Assembly (NCBI GenBank): GCA_014860005.1
Contig: JACZKP010000069.1
Location: forward strand, 28,691-92,690
DNA: 64,000 nucleotides
DNA from: Verrucomicrobiota bacterium
GTDB taxonomy: Bacteria > Verrucomicrobiota > Verrucomicrobiae > Limisphaerales > UBA11358
Reading direction: 5' to 3'
Shown: positions 33,855-42,638 of the stretch, in pieces
Layout of the letters: each line of letters starts with the position of its first letter
Numbering within the stretch: position 1 is the first letter of the stretch
Notes under the pieces: model-generated
Told to the model about the DNA's origin: nothing
The model's database searches: none
Seen by the model: the letters and a program-made list of their open reading frames with translations, nothing else
Translations under genes and position numbers: made by a program

Positions 33855-34715
33855 TTACTTTGGCGGGGGTGGACGCGGCTCATGCCGGGTAACGACCACC
33901 GGCCCGGGCTTGGGTCGTTCCGCGGTCCACAATCGCAGCCAGGCGAGAATGCCGCGCGATTCCTCCGACCGTACCAGCACTGAAGTGAGGAAGGCGCGCA
34001 ATTCCTCGAGTGTTACCCCGCGCACCAATTGCCCTTTGTAAGCGTAGGAAACACCACCCGTCTCCTCAGACACCACCACGATCACTGCGTCCGTTTCCTC
34101 GCTCAACCCGAGCGCCGCGCGATGTCGTGTGCCCAGCGACTTGTTCAAACCCTGCCGCTGCGTGAGCGGAAAGATGCAGGCAGCGTGGGTGATGCGGTCA
34201 CCTTTGATCAGCACGCCGCCGTCGTGAATGGCGTTGTTCGGAAAAAAAATCGCTTCGAGCATTTCCGGCGTGGCCTCACAATCCACCGGTATGCCGGATT
34301 CGACGGCCTCCTCCAGTTGGATGGATTGCTCGATCGCAATAAGCGCGCCGATGCGCACTTCCGCGAGGCGTTCGCAGGTCTGGATGATGATTTCGATGTT
34401 CTCGCGCTGCTCGTGGGCGGTGGCAAACCGTGGCAGGCTGCCCAGTTCGGCAAGCATACGGCGCAGTTCGGGCTGGAAGATCACCAATGCCCCCAGCGCA
34501 ATGAAGAAGTAGGCGTTCCCCAACAACCATTGCAACACCTTCAGATCCAGCACCGTGGTCAACAGGGTCAACGCAATCAGCAGAACCGCAAAGCCAATCA
34601 CCACCGGCCAGCCGCGCGTCCCGCGCACAAAGCGGGTGGTGTAGTAGATTCCCACCGCGAGGATGAGAATCTCGAGCGCGGGCCCCCAGGCCTTTTGAAT
34701 GAATTCCCAGATCAT
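33855..34715 (-). CDS. cdaA: Diadenylate cyclase CdaA
   Basis: A 286-residue membrane enzyme that joins two ATP to make c-di-AMP. Three membrane helices fill residues about 12-80. The DAC domain follows, with HDGG at 164-167 (usually DGA) and GTRHRAALG at 195-203, the two active-site motifs. A Pro-rich tail closes the protein. The start overlaps the folP stop by 4 bp. The gene indicates that this Gram-negative-type organism uses c-di-AMP, normally tied to osmotic and cell-wall control. Confidence 0.94.
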   Translation of the reverse strand: MIWEFIQKAWGPALEILILAVGIYYTTRFVRGTRGWPVVIGFAVLLIALTLLTTVLDLKVLQWLLGNAYFFIALGALVIFQPELRRMLAELGSLPRFATAHEQRENIEIIIQTCERLAEVRIGALIAIEQSIQLEEAVESGIPVDCEATPEMLEAIFFPNNAIHDGGVLIKGDRITHAACIFPLTQRQGLNKSLGTRHRAALGLSEETDAVIVVVSEETGGVSYAYKGQLVRGVTLEELRAFLTSVLVRSEESRGILAWLRLWTAERPKPGPVVVTRHEPRPPPPK

Positions 34716-35554
34716 TTGGTTTGCCGCCCCAGCATGGCTTCGGCCATGCGCACCGCTTGCACGGTTTCGGCCACGTCATGGGTGCGGATGATTTGCACAC
34801 CGTCCGCCACCGCCAAGGTGGCACACGCCAGCGACGCCGGCAGCCGCTCCGGCATCCCGGCCCCCAGCAATTTTCCGATAAACGACTTTCGCGAAACCCC
34901 AAGCAACAACGGACGTTGCCCACATGTAAAACCACGCAGCCCGGCGAGCAACTGCAAATTGTGCTCCAAGGTCTTTCCGAAGCCGATTCCTACATCCAGC
35001 ACCACCTGCTCGGGCTTGACTCCACACGCTTCCAGCCGCCGCAGTCGGTCGCTAAAAAACTCGCCCACTTCGCGCTTAACGTCGGTATAAACGGGATTTG
35101 CCTGCATGGTTTGCGGGGTGCCCTGCATGTGCATGCACACGTATCCAGCGCCGGCCTCCGCGACCACCCGCCACATGGTATCGTCGGCCCGATTCGCCGC
35201 GATGTCGTTCACGAGGCTGGCGCCCGCCCGCAACGCAGCGCGGGCCACGGCGGGTTTCACGGTATCAATCGAGAGGGGCGTTTTTACCTGCGACGCCAAT
35301 TGTTCGATCACCGGAATTACCCGGCGCAGTTCTTCGCTTTCGCTGACCGGTTCGGCTCCGGGGCGGGTGGATTCGCCGCCAATATCCAGCAGGTCCGCGC
35401 CCTGCGCCACCAGTTCGCGCGCGTGCGCCACTGCCTGATCCGCGTCGAAGAACCGTCCACCGTCGGAGAAGGAATCCGGCGTCACGTTCACAACGCCCAT
35501 GATCAGCGTCGGTCGCGGGAACGTGAATTCAAACTGGCGGGCGCGCAGGAGCAT
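34712..35554 (-). CDS. folP: Dihydropteroate synthase
   Basis: A 280-residue TIM-barrel enzyme joining pterin pyrophosphate and p-aminobenzoate for folate. Signature motifs: IMGVVNVTPDSFSDGG, LLDIGGESTRPGA, SIDTVKPAVA, and the C-terminal LLLGVSRKSFIG. I chose the ATG at 35554, which gives the usual length; the frame runs on to 35689 through a palindromic repeat and should not be included. It heads the folP-cdaA-ybbR-glmM operon. Confidence 0.95.
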   Translation of the reverse strand: MLLRARQFEFTFPRPTLIMGVVNVTPDSFSDGGRFFDADQAVAHARELVAQGADLLDIGGESTRPGAEPVSESEELRRVIPVIEQLASQVKTPLSIDTVKPAVARAALRAGASLVNDIAANRADDTMWRVVAEAGAGYVCMHMQGTPQTMQANPVYTDVKREVGEFFSDRLRRLEACGVKPEQVVLDVGIGFGKTLEHNLQLLAGLRGFTCGQRPLLLGVSRKSFIGKLLGAGMPERLPASLACATLAVADGVQIIRTHDVAETVQAVRMAEAMLGRQTK

Positions 35555-35567
35555 TGGGGAAAATAGC

Positions 35568-35649
35568 CAATTACCCAGGCACCCAGGGAATGTAGCGGGT
35601 GGATATCCGGCGGTTTGGCGCTTTGGGTATTTGGGTGCTTGGGTAATTG
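35568..35649. repeat. Palindromic element upstream of folP
   Basis: Two 18 bp arms (35568-35585 and 35632-35649) pair with one mismatch around a 46 bp centre. The right side contains 8 bp-spaced TTGGGT units. It lies in the leader of the folP operon. Confidence 0.85.
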
Positions 35650-35698
35650 AGTCTTGGTCTTTGGTTGATCGCGATCTCGTATCCGGCAACTCCTCCGT

Positions 35699-36100
35699 TC
35701 AATACTCCGCGCCGTCCTTGCCACGCTGCATCAGTTCGATCTCGTATCCTTCCGGGGCGTCAATGAACGCGAAGCCGCTGCCGTCGGCGCGGATGTGCGG
35801 TTCATCGGAAAACTTGAGGCCCAGGGTGGCCAGGTGCTTGCCAAATGCCTCCAGGCTGTCCACCTCGAACGCCAGATGCGTGAGGTCCGCCTGGACCTGC
35901 ACCGGCCCGCTGCTGGGGAACGAACAGATCTCGATGAGTTCCGCACTCTCCGGCGCCTTGAGGAAAACCAGCTCCGAACCGCGCGGTGACTTGTGCCGGC
36001 GCACCTCCTCAAGTCCGAGAACTTCGCGATAGAATTTGACGGTGCGGTCCAGATCGTTCACGCGATAGCGCGTGTGCAGAAGTTTCTTGGCCAAGCTCAT
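35699..36100 (-). CDS. VOC-family protein, glyoxalase I-like
   Basis: A 133-residue vicinal-oxygen-chelate protein. The start KLLHTRYRVNDLDRTVKFYREVLGL and the end FAFIDAPEGYEIELMQ match lactoylglutathione lyase (GloA), including His and Glu positions expected for metal binding (LLHTRYRV, AELIEIC, LTHLAFEV, YEIELMQ). It would detoxify methylglyoxal; a methylmalonyl-CoA epimerase-like role is the alternative. I chose the ATG at 36100, since the 48 codons upstream lack similarity. Confidence 0.85.
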   Translation of the reverse strand: MSLAKKLLHTRYRVNDLDRTVKFYREVLGLEEVRRHKSPRGSELVFLKAPESAELIEICSFPSSGPVQVQADLTHLAFEVDSLEAFGKHLATLGLKFSDEPHIRADGSGFAFIDAPEGYEIELMQRGKDGAEY

Positions 36101-36439
36101 GGGCGCAGCATACTGCGCGGGGTTGGGCGAGGCCAAGAGGCAAATCAAGCAGCGGCGTATGGCTGGGTGTGGATGGTCCTCAATTGTTTTGCCTCCTTGA
36201 ATCCGCTTGCCGCGTAAAGTTGTTTCCGTTAGGAACGCAGACATGTCAAGACTGAGGCGTTACGCTGGCTGGCTCTGTTTCCTGCCGCTGGCGGTGACAG
36301 CCCAAATTGACCCGTTGAAGCGCGGTCTGTTGCCGTTTGGCTTCGACCCGGAAGATCCGGGTTGCTGGCGCGGATGGCAGCGGCTGTTCGGAATTTGAAC
36401 CGGTTGTATGGCGCTCCGACTTTTTATGCTCGAATGTTT
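36101..36439. other. Spacer with one doubtful short frame
   Basis: The only candidate is a 51-residue frame at 36243-36398 on the plus strand, starting MSRLRRYAGWLCFLPLAV, which resembles an export signal followed by 30 residues without recognised features. It may be a small secreted peptide or the truncated start of a lost gene. Promoters for the two divergent flanking genes should be here. Confidence 0.4.
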
Positions 36440-38293
36440 ATGAAGTCTTTGCCCGGACTTTTGGTGATTGCCACCAGCCTCGGTTTTATAGGCGCTGGCT
36501 GTGGCAAAGCGCCACCGCGTCAGCCTGGCGCCGGCCACGCTTTGCCCGCGCCCTTCGTGGCCCAATGTGAACCCGGTCAAGCGGGCGGACGGTTGCACCT
36601 TGTCACCAGCGGCGCACCGCAGACCTTCAATCCGGTCCTGGCGGGCGACGCTGGCGCGGCCTACGCGGTGGTGCGGTTGTTATTTGCGCCATTGGTGCAA
36701 ATGGATTTCACCACGCAGCAGCCCACGCCGGGCCTCGCCGAATCGTGGACGGTGGAGCCGGACCAGAAATCCTGGACCTTCAAGTTGCGTCCGGGATTGC
36801 GCTGGAGCGACGGTCACCCGCTCACAGCCGATGATGTGGTGTTCACCTGGAACGAAGTAATGTTTAACCCGGCGGTGAACGTTTCGAGCCATGACCTGTT
36901 CCAGATTGGCGGGACGAATTGTTCCGTGTTCAAAATGGACGAGCAAACCGTGCGCTTCGTGACGCCGGAAGTCTTCGCTCCGTTTCTCGAATTATTCGGT
37001 TGTGTGCCGATTCTACCGGCGCACACCTTGGGGCCGGCGGTGCGCGAGCGGCGGTTTCTCTCGGCCTACAGTCTGCAAACGCGCCCGGAAAAAATCGTGG
37101 GCGCCGGTCCGTTCCGCGTGAAGGAAGTCCAGCCCGGTCGCGCCGTCGGGCTGGAGCGGAATCCCGAATACTGGGTGGTGGACCGGCAGAACCGCCGTCT
37201 GCCGTATTTCGACGAGGTGCTGCTGACCGCGACCAGTGGCGCGGCGGGAGCGTCGCTGTTTCTGGCCACGCACGCCGCACTGCCGCGTCCGGTGGAGCTA
37301 CCCGCCGAAGCGAAGAACGACGTGTTTGAATCAGGCCGCCCGGAAGAGTTTGGGCCGTTCAAGACGGCGGCGGATGCGAAGCAAATCCGGGTGATGGAAC
37401 TGGGCAGCGGCACGGAACGCGATTTCTTGTGGTTCAATTTGAATCCCGGAAACAACGCCGGCGGACAGCCGTACGTGAACCCGGCCCGGCTCAACTGGTT
37501 TCAGAACCGGGAATTCCGCCAGGCGATTTCGTGTGCCATTGATCGCGACCGGCTCGTGCGCGAGGTCTATGGCGGACGCGCCCGGCCCATTCACACTTTC
37601 GTTTCCACCGAAGACCACCGCTGGAATAATCCCGATGTGCCCGTATTCGCGTATGATCCCGCCCGCGCCCGCGCATTGCTGGCGGAGGCCGGCTTCGTGG
37701 ATCGCGACGGTGACGGCGTGCTGGAAGACTCCAGCGGCAAGAAGGTGCAGTTCACGCTCAATTCCAACGCAGGAAATCCGCTGCGCGAACGTTGCGCGGT
37801 GTTGATTGCTGAAGACCTGGGCAAGCTAGGTCTGAAAGTGAATCTGCAATTATTGCCCTTTGCCGAGTTGTTGGATCGCATTGGCCGGACGTTCTCTTAC
37901 GACTGCATCCTGATGGGTCTGGGTGGCGGCGGCGCGGATCCGGCGGCGCAAATCCACGTCCTCAAATCCAATGGCGCACTCCATCAGTGGTTTCCCAATC
38001 AACCAACGCCGGCCACGGAATGGGAAGCCCGGATTGATGCGCTCATGGACGCCCAGGTGCGGACGCTGGATTACGCGGCGCGCAAACGCGCTTTCGACGA
38101 GGTGCAGGCGATCCTCGCGGAGGAATTGCCCATGATCTACACCGTGGCGCCATTCCAGTTCGCCGCAACGCGGACTGACATCGGGAATCTGCGCCCGTCT
38201 GAATTTACACCCTTTCGCGTGACGTGGAATGTGCAGGAATTGTTCTTCAGGAAGCCGGGTGATCAGCCGGGATACGGACAGGAAAATGAATGA
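36440..38293 (+). CDS. Peptide-type ABC transporter substrate-binding lipoprotein (SBP_bac_5)
   Basis: A 617-residue solute-binding protein of the DppA/OppA class. The lipobox is near residue 21 (FIGAGC). The fold is recognised from TFNPVLAGD, LAESWTVEPDQKSWTFKLRPGLRWSDGHPLTADDVVFTW, GAGPFRVKE and FRQAISCAIDRDRLV. The calcium-loop-like DRDGDGVLED near residue 430 is also usual in this family. It probably binds oligopeptides or a similar solute in the periplasm. No permease or ATPase genes follow in this window; the next gene overlaps its end by 8 bp. The ATG at 36434 is an equal start option. Confidence 0.9.
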   Translation: MKSLPGLLVIATSLGFIGAGCGKAPPRQPGAGHALPAPFVAQCEPGQAGGRLHLVTSGAPQTFNPVLAGDAGAAYAVVRLLFAPLVQMDFTTQQPTPGLAESWTVEPDQKSWTFKLRPGLRWSDGHPLTADDVVFTWNEVMFNPAVNVSSHDLFQIGGTNCSVFKMDEQTVRFVTPEVFAPFLELFGCVPILPAHTLGPAVRERRFLSAYSLQTRPEKIVGAGPFRVKEVQPGRAVGLERNPEYWVVDRQNRRLPYFDEVLLTATSGAAGASLFLATHAALPRPVELPAEAKNDVFESGRPEEFGPFKTAADAKQIRVMELGSGTERDFLWFNLNPGNNAGGQPYVNPARLNWFQNREFRQAISCAIDRDRLVREVYGGRARPIHTFVSTEDHRWNNPDVPVFAYDPARARALLAEAGFVDRDGDGVLEDSSGKKVQFTLNSNAGNPLRERCAVLIAEDLGKLGLKVNLQLLPFAELLDRIGRTFSYDCILMGLGGGGADPAAQIHVLKSNGALHQWFPNQPTPATEWEARIDALMDAQVRTLDYAARKRAFDEVQAILAEELPMIYTVAPFQFAATRTDIGNLRPSEFTPFRVTWNVQELFFRKPGDQPGYGQENE

Positions 38294-38717
38294 CCGGAGA
38301 ATAGATCAGGCATCCGTCGTGACGAACCAGCGCGACCTAGTTCCGCGGTCCAGGCGGCGGACTTGGACCTGGCTTTGCGCGCTTGGCCCATGCTTCCTGG
38401 TGCTGGCCTTCGTCACGTTTGGGCTGCATCTGCGGTTGACGTGCGGTGAGTGGCCGGACGGAGACTGGAAAAGCCTTCACTTCACCTTTCAAGAGAACTT
38501 TCTCTTGCGCCTCCATCAAGGTGTCCTGGATGCCGCGCTCCTCTTTGCAGCCTTTGCGGCCCTGCCGCTGTGGTTGGGGTTTCTGTGTTTTCGTTCCCTG
38601 CGGTTGTCGGCGCGGGAACACGGAATGCAGGTGTTGGCCGGGGTCTTGGGTTGGTGCGCCATGCTCGCCACGGTGCTGATCGCGCCCCCGAAGTACCTCG
38701 CGTGGTTTCTGACTTGA
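38286..38717 (+). CDS. Hypothetical membrane protein
   Basis: A 143-residue protein with three hydrophobic segments (about residues 30-50, 80-100 and 118-138) and Arg-rich flanks at the N-terminus. No known motif. Its ATG overlaps the end of the substrate-binding protein gene, which suggests translational coupling and possibly a shared function, though it is too small for an ABC permease. Confidence 0.6.
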   Translation: MNDRRIDQASVVTNQRDLVPRSRRRTWTWLCALGPCFLVLAFVTFGLHLRLTCGEWPDGDWKSLHFTFQENFLLRLHQGVLDAALLFAAFAALPLWLGFLCFRSLRLSAREHGMQVLAGVLGWCAMLATVLIAPPKYLAWFLT

Positions 38718-38809
38718 ACGACTGCATGGCGGAATGGATTGGCCTGGAACGTCGTCAGGGAATTGCCTTGCGCGCCGCGCCGGGGCTTGATTCATTATGC
38801 GTGGAAATT

Positions 38810-38894
38810 GCGCATGTGGCGAAATTGGCAGACGCGCTACTTTGAGGTGGTAGTGCCGCAAGGCGTGCAGGTTCAAGTCCTGCCATGCGCACCA
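38810..38894 (+). tRNA. tRNA-Leu(GAG)
   Basis: A complete class II tRNA. Acceptor arms GCGCATG and CATGCGC pair perfectly, the D-arm contains AAATTGGCAGA, and the anticodon stem CTACT/GGTAG encloses loop TTGAGGT with anticodon GAG. A long variable arm (TGCCGCAAGGCG) marks leucine, and the T-arm is GCAGG-TTCAAGT-CCTGC. The CCA end is encoded. Confidence 0.97.
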
Positions 38895-38930
38895 AAATCA
38901 ATCCAACCGCCCGCAGTCAAACGGTTCATT

Positions 38931-39173
38931 ATGAAAACAACCCTGTTCCTGTTGCTGTTGTCCGCCGTGTTGCTGACGGGTTGCGCCCGCCGATACGTCA
39001 TCACTCTCAGCAACGGCACGCGCCTCACCGCCGTTGGCAAACCGCAGTTTCAGGATGGCCAATATTTCTTCAAGGATGCCAGCGGGCGGACGGGAAGCCT
39101 TCCCGCCGGACGCGTGCGCGAGATTGCTCCCGCGTCCATGGCCCGGGAAAAGGATTCGCAATTCATCAAGTAG
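38931..39173 (+). CDS. YgdI/YgdR-like small lipoprotein
   Basis: An 80-residue lipoprotein with lipobox LLTGC (Cys17) followed by ARRYVITLSNGTRL, then a DGQYFFKDASGR strand pair. This matches the small SH3-like YgdI/YgdR (DUF903) family of outer-membrane lipoproteins, whose function is unknown. The ATG lies 36 bp after the tRNA, so it may be read from the tRNA transcript. Its 3' end overlaps the convergent ribE gene by 8 bp. Confidence 0.8.
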   Translation: MKTTLFLLLLSAVLLTGCARRYVITLSNGTRLTAVGKPQFQDGQYFFKDASGRTGSLPAGRVREIAPASMAREKDSQFIK

Positions 39174-39774
39174 TCCGGGCCGCCAGGAATTTCTCCACGT
39201 ATTTGCCCAAAAGGTCGGCCTCCAGATTCACCGCGTCGCCCACCCGGCGCTCCCGCAATGCCGTCAGGTCGTAGGTGTGCGGAATGATCCAGATGCGAAA
39301 GCCCTGCCGGGTCACGGCGGCGACCGTGAGGCTGATGCCGTCCACGGCTACCGATCCCTTGTGGACCAGATAGCGCCGGACAGCCGGTGGCGCCGCGATG
39401 TCCAGCACGTGATCCCGTCCCACGCGTTCCCACTTGGTGATCTTCCCCAGTCCATCCACGTGGCCGGTGACGAAGTGCCCGCCCAGTTCGCCGCTCGCCC
39501 GCAAGGAACGCTCCAGATTCACCAGTGAACCGGTTTTGGCGAACTGCAGGTTCGTCAACCGCCACGACTCTTGCAGCAAATCGAACTGGATAAGCTTGTC
39601 CTTGCCCCGCGAGGCGATGCTAACTGCGGTGAGGCAGCAACCATTTACGGCCACACTCGCGCCGGGTTTCAACCCACACCCGCAAACGCGCGCCCGCAAG
39701 ATGAGTTGGATGGATTTTGCGGCGGGCTTGATGGATTCAACCCTGCCTGCTTCCTCGACAATGCCGGTGAACAT
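39166..39774 (-). CDS. ribE: Riboflavin synthase alpha chain
   Basis: A 202-residue enzyme converting two lumazine molecules to riboflavin. It starts MFTGIVEEAG and has the two lumazine-binding repeats, each with a VAVNGCCLT- or VAVDGISLT-type strand and a GHFVTGHVDG turn. The length is typical (about 200). ribD lies 1.35 kb away on the same strand, separated by a prepilin gene on the other strand. I see no FMN riboswitch upstream. Confidence 0.95.
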   Translation of the reverse strand: MFTGIVEEAGRVESIKPAAKSIQLILRARVCGCGLKPGASVAVNGCCLTAVSIASRGKDKLIQFDLLQESWRLTNLQFAKTGSLVNLERSLRASGELGGHFVTGHVDGLGKITKWERVGRDHVLDIAAPPAVRRYLVHKGSVAVDGISLTVAAVTRQGFRIWIIPHTYDLTALRERRVGDAVNLEADLLGKYVEKFLAARTT

Positions 39775-40117
39775 GATGTTTAGTCCTTCGTCCTGAACTG
39801 CTTGGCATTATGCCCACCCCAACCAACTTTGGCAATCTCTGGCAGCAGTCTCGCTTTCGGACTTCGATGATGCTGTTTCTCGAGTTCAGGCTGACTGCAC
39901 CGGGCCGCGTTAATCTTCCGCCGAACCTGCCATGCCCGACGGCTGCGCCTCGTCTCGCTGGGCTGTAGTGTCGTGTAAATTCACGACAACGAATCCTCCG
40001 ACGGTTAAAGGTAACGTTTGACACCCAACGGAATTCGAGGCAACTATTTGACAGCACTGTGGCTGAAACCAGTGCCTCAGTGCGCGCTGAAGAATGGGCA
40101 AACGGATTAGTAAGAAC
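39775..40117. promoter_or_regulatory. Divergent spacer ribE-prepilin with a perfect inverted repeat
   Basis: No gene is supported. A perfect 7 bp inverted repeat, TGTCGTG and CACGACA around TAAATT, lies at 39969-39988, about 130 bp before the prepilin gene. Its symmetry suggests a dimeric regulator site. Confidence 0.5.
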
Positions 40118-41065
40118 ATGAAAACCAGCACCCCCTCCCCAACCGGACTTCGTACCCCACTGCTGCCTTGGCCTGTCCGCCAGCGTGGGTTTACCCTGAT
40201 CGAACTGCTCGTCGTAATTGCGATCATCGCGATTCTGGCGGCGATGCTCCTGCCGGCCCTGGCCAAATCAAAGACCAAGGCGCAAGGCATCAGTTGCCTC
40301 AACAACACCAAGCAGTTGATGCTCGCGAATCACATGTACCAGGGTGATAACGCGGACAATTTCCCCATGGCGTTTCATGGGGGATACACGCCTTCGGCAA
40401 ATGATGTGAATAAGCCATGGGTGTCGGGCTGGTTGGATTGGGGGGCAAATCCCGGCACCGGCTTTCCGGGATCCGATAATACCAACGTGGTCAAACTCCT
40501 GGATCCACAGTATGCCGTCCTGGCGAGTTATTTCGGCAAACAGAAGAACATCTATAAATGCCCGGCCGACAATTTCGCCAGCGGAATCCAAAGGACGCGA
40601 GGCTGGGAGTCGCGAGTTCGCAGTGTTTCAGGCAACATCTACGTGGGCAAAGGAAATGGCTGGGCGACTGTTGGAGGCGGCCCGAGCGGTCCGTACAACA
40701 TTTCCACTGCGAATGGCTATAGAGGGGCAGCCAAAGCGGGGGATTTGCTCATTCCCGGGCCGGCCCAGTCTTGGGTTTACATGGACGAGCACCCGGACAG
40801 CATCAACGACGCGGGCGCCTTCCCGCCCAATACCGCCAGCAACATCCCGGATGCACCGGCCACGTATCATAATGGTGCCGCCGGATTCGCGTTTGCCGAC
40901 GGCCATTCGGAGATCAAGAAATGGCGAGGTTCGACGATGACCGGAGTTCTGAGGAATGTCACCTATAACGCGCGAAACAACTTTGGCACTGGAGTAGGCG
41001 ACCCCGATCTTTTGTGGCTTTCCTACCACAGTCCGCGTTTCACCGCGCGCACCGTCGCCAACTAA
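40118..41065 (+). CDS. Type II secretion-like prepilin of the Verrucomicrobia/Planctomycete type
   Basis: A 315-residue protein with a prepilin leader of 24 residues, cleavage at [11 protein letters not shown], and a hydrophobic N-terminal helix ending [13 protein letters not shown]. The large C-terminal domain has a [17 protein letters not shown] motif, the H-X9-DG-type signature of this lineage. Such proteins are abundant in Verrucomicrobiota and Planctomycetota and are thought to form pseudopili or surface structures. No assembly genes adjoin it; PilT is at 60.7 kb. I prefer the ATG at 40118; another start at 40094 is possible. Confidence 0.92.
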   Translation: MKTSTPSPTGLRTPLLPWPVRQRGFTLIELLVVIAIIAILAAMLLPALAKSKTKAQGISCLNNTKQLMLANHMYQGDNADNFPMAFHGGYTPSANDVNKPWVSGWLDWGANPGTGFPGSDNTNVVKLLDPQYAVLASYFGKQKNIYKCPADNFASGIQRTRGWESRVRSVSGNIYVGKGNGWATVGGGPSGPYNISTANGYRGAAKAGDLLIPGPAQSWVYMDEHPDSINDAGAFPPNTASNIPDAPATYHNGAAGFAFADGHSEIKKWRGSTMTGVLRNVTYNARNNFGTGVGDPDLLWLSYHSPRFTARTVAN

Positions 41066-41083
41066 AGACCCTCGCTCCAATTA

Positions 41084-41130
41084 CCCACCCCCGGCGCGGC
41101 AAAGACGCCGCAGCGGGGGTGGTTGTTTTT
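41084..41130. terminator. Bidirectional-type terminator between prepilin and ribD
   Basis: A long stem (CCACCCCCG with CGGGGGTGG, extended by GCGGC/GCCGC) is followed on the plus strand by GTTTTT. It lies between two convergent genes. Confidence 0.7.
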
Positions 41131-42373
41131 ATGCGAGCGGTGAATCAGCCGCGACATTGCGCATCCGTGCCAACTTTCGCAATGGATTGATGCGCGCCAA
41201 CAGCAATAAGTCCTCGCCCACCCGCCGCCATTGCAAATCGCGCAGTTGCACCACCTCGGTGAGCCGTTGCGAACCAACCCCTGCGACGGCTTTCCGCGCG
41301 TCACGCCCCCCGAGAATCTTCGGCGCGTAAAAAAACGCCACACGTTGAGCGTAACCGCCGAGCAGGAACGAAGCGTTCACTTCCCCACCGCCTTCAACGA
41401 GCAGACTGGTGACATTCTGCGCTCCAAGCTTTTTGAGCAGCCAGGGCAGGTCAATTGCCGATTGCCGATTGACGAGTGCCGATTTGACCAGCGGCGCGAC
41501 CAGCACATTGACGCGTCTCGCCAGGGCCGTCACGCGTGACATGGGCGCACGGCGGCCAACCACAATCGTCGTCAACGCCGCAAGATCATCGGTCACGACT
41601 TTTGCGGTGAGCGGCGTGCGCGCCCGTGAATCCAGGATAATTCTGCGCAGTCGGCAACTTTCGACCTTGGCCTTTGGACCTCCAGCGGATCGAACCGTCA
41701 GACTCGGATCGTCCATAAGGATTGTATTAATCCCAACGAGAATGGCGTCGCTGCCCTGCCGCAATTTCATGCCGTAAGCCCGCGCCGGCTCGCCCGTAAT
41801 CCATTTGGACTCGCCCGAAGCCGTGGCAATTTTGCCATCCAGAGTCATGGCGGCTTTCACCGTCACGAACGGGGTGCGGCGGACGATCCAGTGGTTGAAC
41901 GCCTGGTTTAAGTGCAGGCAGTCCTCGGCAAGTTTCTGGTGGGGCAAGCGTCCTCGTGAGCCGGAGTGCGGCTCGTCACCGATCTCGCCCCAACAATCCA
42001 CCGCAATGCCCGAACGCCGCAGAATCTCAACGCCCTTTCCCCTGTGTTTGGGATTTGGATCCGTCGCGCCTACGACCACGCGCCTGACTCCCGCAGAAAT
42101 GATGGCGTCCGTGCAAGGCGGGGTCCGCCCGTGCGTGCAACACGGTTCGAGCGTCACATAAAGCGTCGCGCCGCGTGTCGAGTGGCCGCGCTTTTGCGCG
42201 TCGCGTAGCGCCTCGATTTCCGCGTGTGGTCCGCCCGCGCGCCGATGACAACCGCGCCCGATGATTTTTCCGCTTTTCACCAGCACCGCGCCCACCATCG
42301 GGTTCGGCGAGGTTGTGCCGTAGCCGCGCCGGGCGAGGCGCAGGGCGAGCCGCATGAATCCGGCTTCATTCAT
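41129..42373 (-). CDS. ribD: Bifunctional riboflavin deaminase-reductase
   Basis: A 414-residue enzyme for the second and third steps of riboflavin synthesis. The deaminase domain (about 1-145) has the zinc site GGPHAEIEAL and PCCTHGRTPPC. The reductase domain follows from FVTVKAAMTLDGKIA to LLVEGGGEVNASFL. It is longer than the usual 360-380. Two places look inserted: about residues 131-148 (GDEPHSGSRGRLPHQK) and about 297-307 (SALVNRQSAIDLP), the latter coded by a heptamer repeat. Confidence 0.94.
   Translation of the reverse strand: MNEAGFMRLALRLARRGYGTTSPNPMVGAVLVKSGKIIGRGCHRRAGGPHAEIEALRDAQKRGHSTRGATLYVTLEPCCTHGRTPPCTDAIISAGVRRVVVGATDPNPKHRGKGVEILRRSGIAVDCWGEIGDEPHSGSRGRLPHQKLAEDCLHLNQAFNHWIVRRTPFVTVKAAMTLDGKIATASGESKWITGEPARAYGMKLRQGSDAILVGINTILMDDPSLTVRSAGGPKAKVESCRLRRIILDSRARTPLTAKVVTDDLAALTTIVVGRRAPMSRVTALARRVNVLVAPLVKSALVNRQSAIDLPWLLKKLGAQNVTSLLVEGGGEVNASFLLGGYAQRVAFFYAPKILGGRDARKAVAGVGSQRLTEVVQLRDLQWRRVGEDLLLLARINPLRKLARMRNVAADSPLA
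41453..41485. repeat. In-frame heptamer repeat in ribD
   Basis: GCCGATT units at 7 bp and nearby spacing, read on the minus strand as AATCGGC. The array is translated as part of a surface segment of the reductase domain. Confidence 0.6.
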
Positions 42374-42449
42374 ATCCCCTGCGTTGTAGCAGCCGGCGTG
42401 AGGCGGCTCAAATCAAACCCGAAGCAGTCGGCACTTCGTTACATTTTGT

Positions 42450-42553
42450 GGAGCGCGGCTGTGTGCGAAGCACCAGCCGCAGCGGGTGGGATGGTCAAAC
42501 GGCTGGAATTCAGTGGGACACGCTGCGGCTGGTCGGGACGACACAGTCGCTCC
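42450..42553. repeat. Palindromic element between ribD and the next gene
   Basis: A left arm (42450-42484) and a right arm (42521-42553) are near reverse complements, both with GGAGCG ends and a CCAGCCGCAGCG core. The left arm is identical over 35 bp to the reverse complement of 27318-27352. Confidence 0.85.
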
Positions 42554-42638
42554 GGTTAATCTTAGAATTGCTGAAGCACGGAACTTGACGACCGGCTGAA
42601 GTTCTGGAAGGGTGCCAATGTCCGGAAAGGCTGATTTT

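Noticed and set aside
39775..39960. FMN riboswitch upstream of ribE
   Set aside because: I looked for the conserved RFN-element blocks on the minus strand and did not find them.
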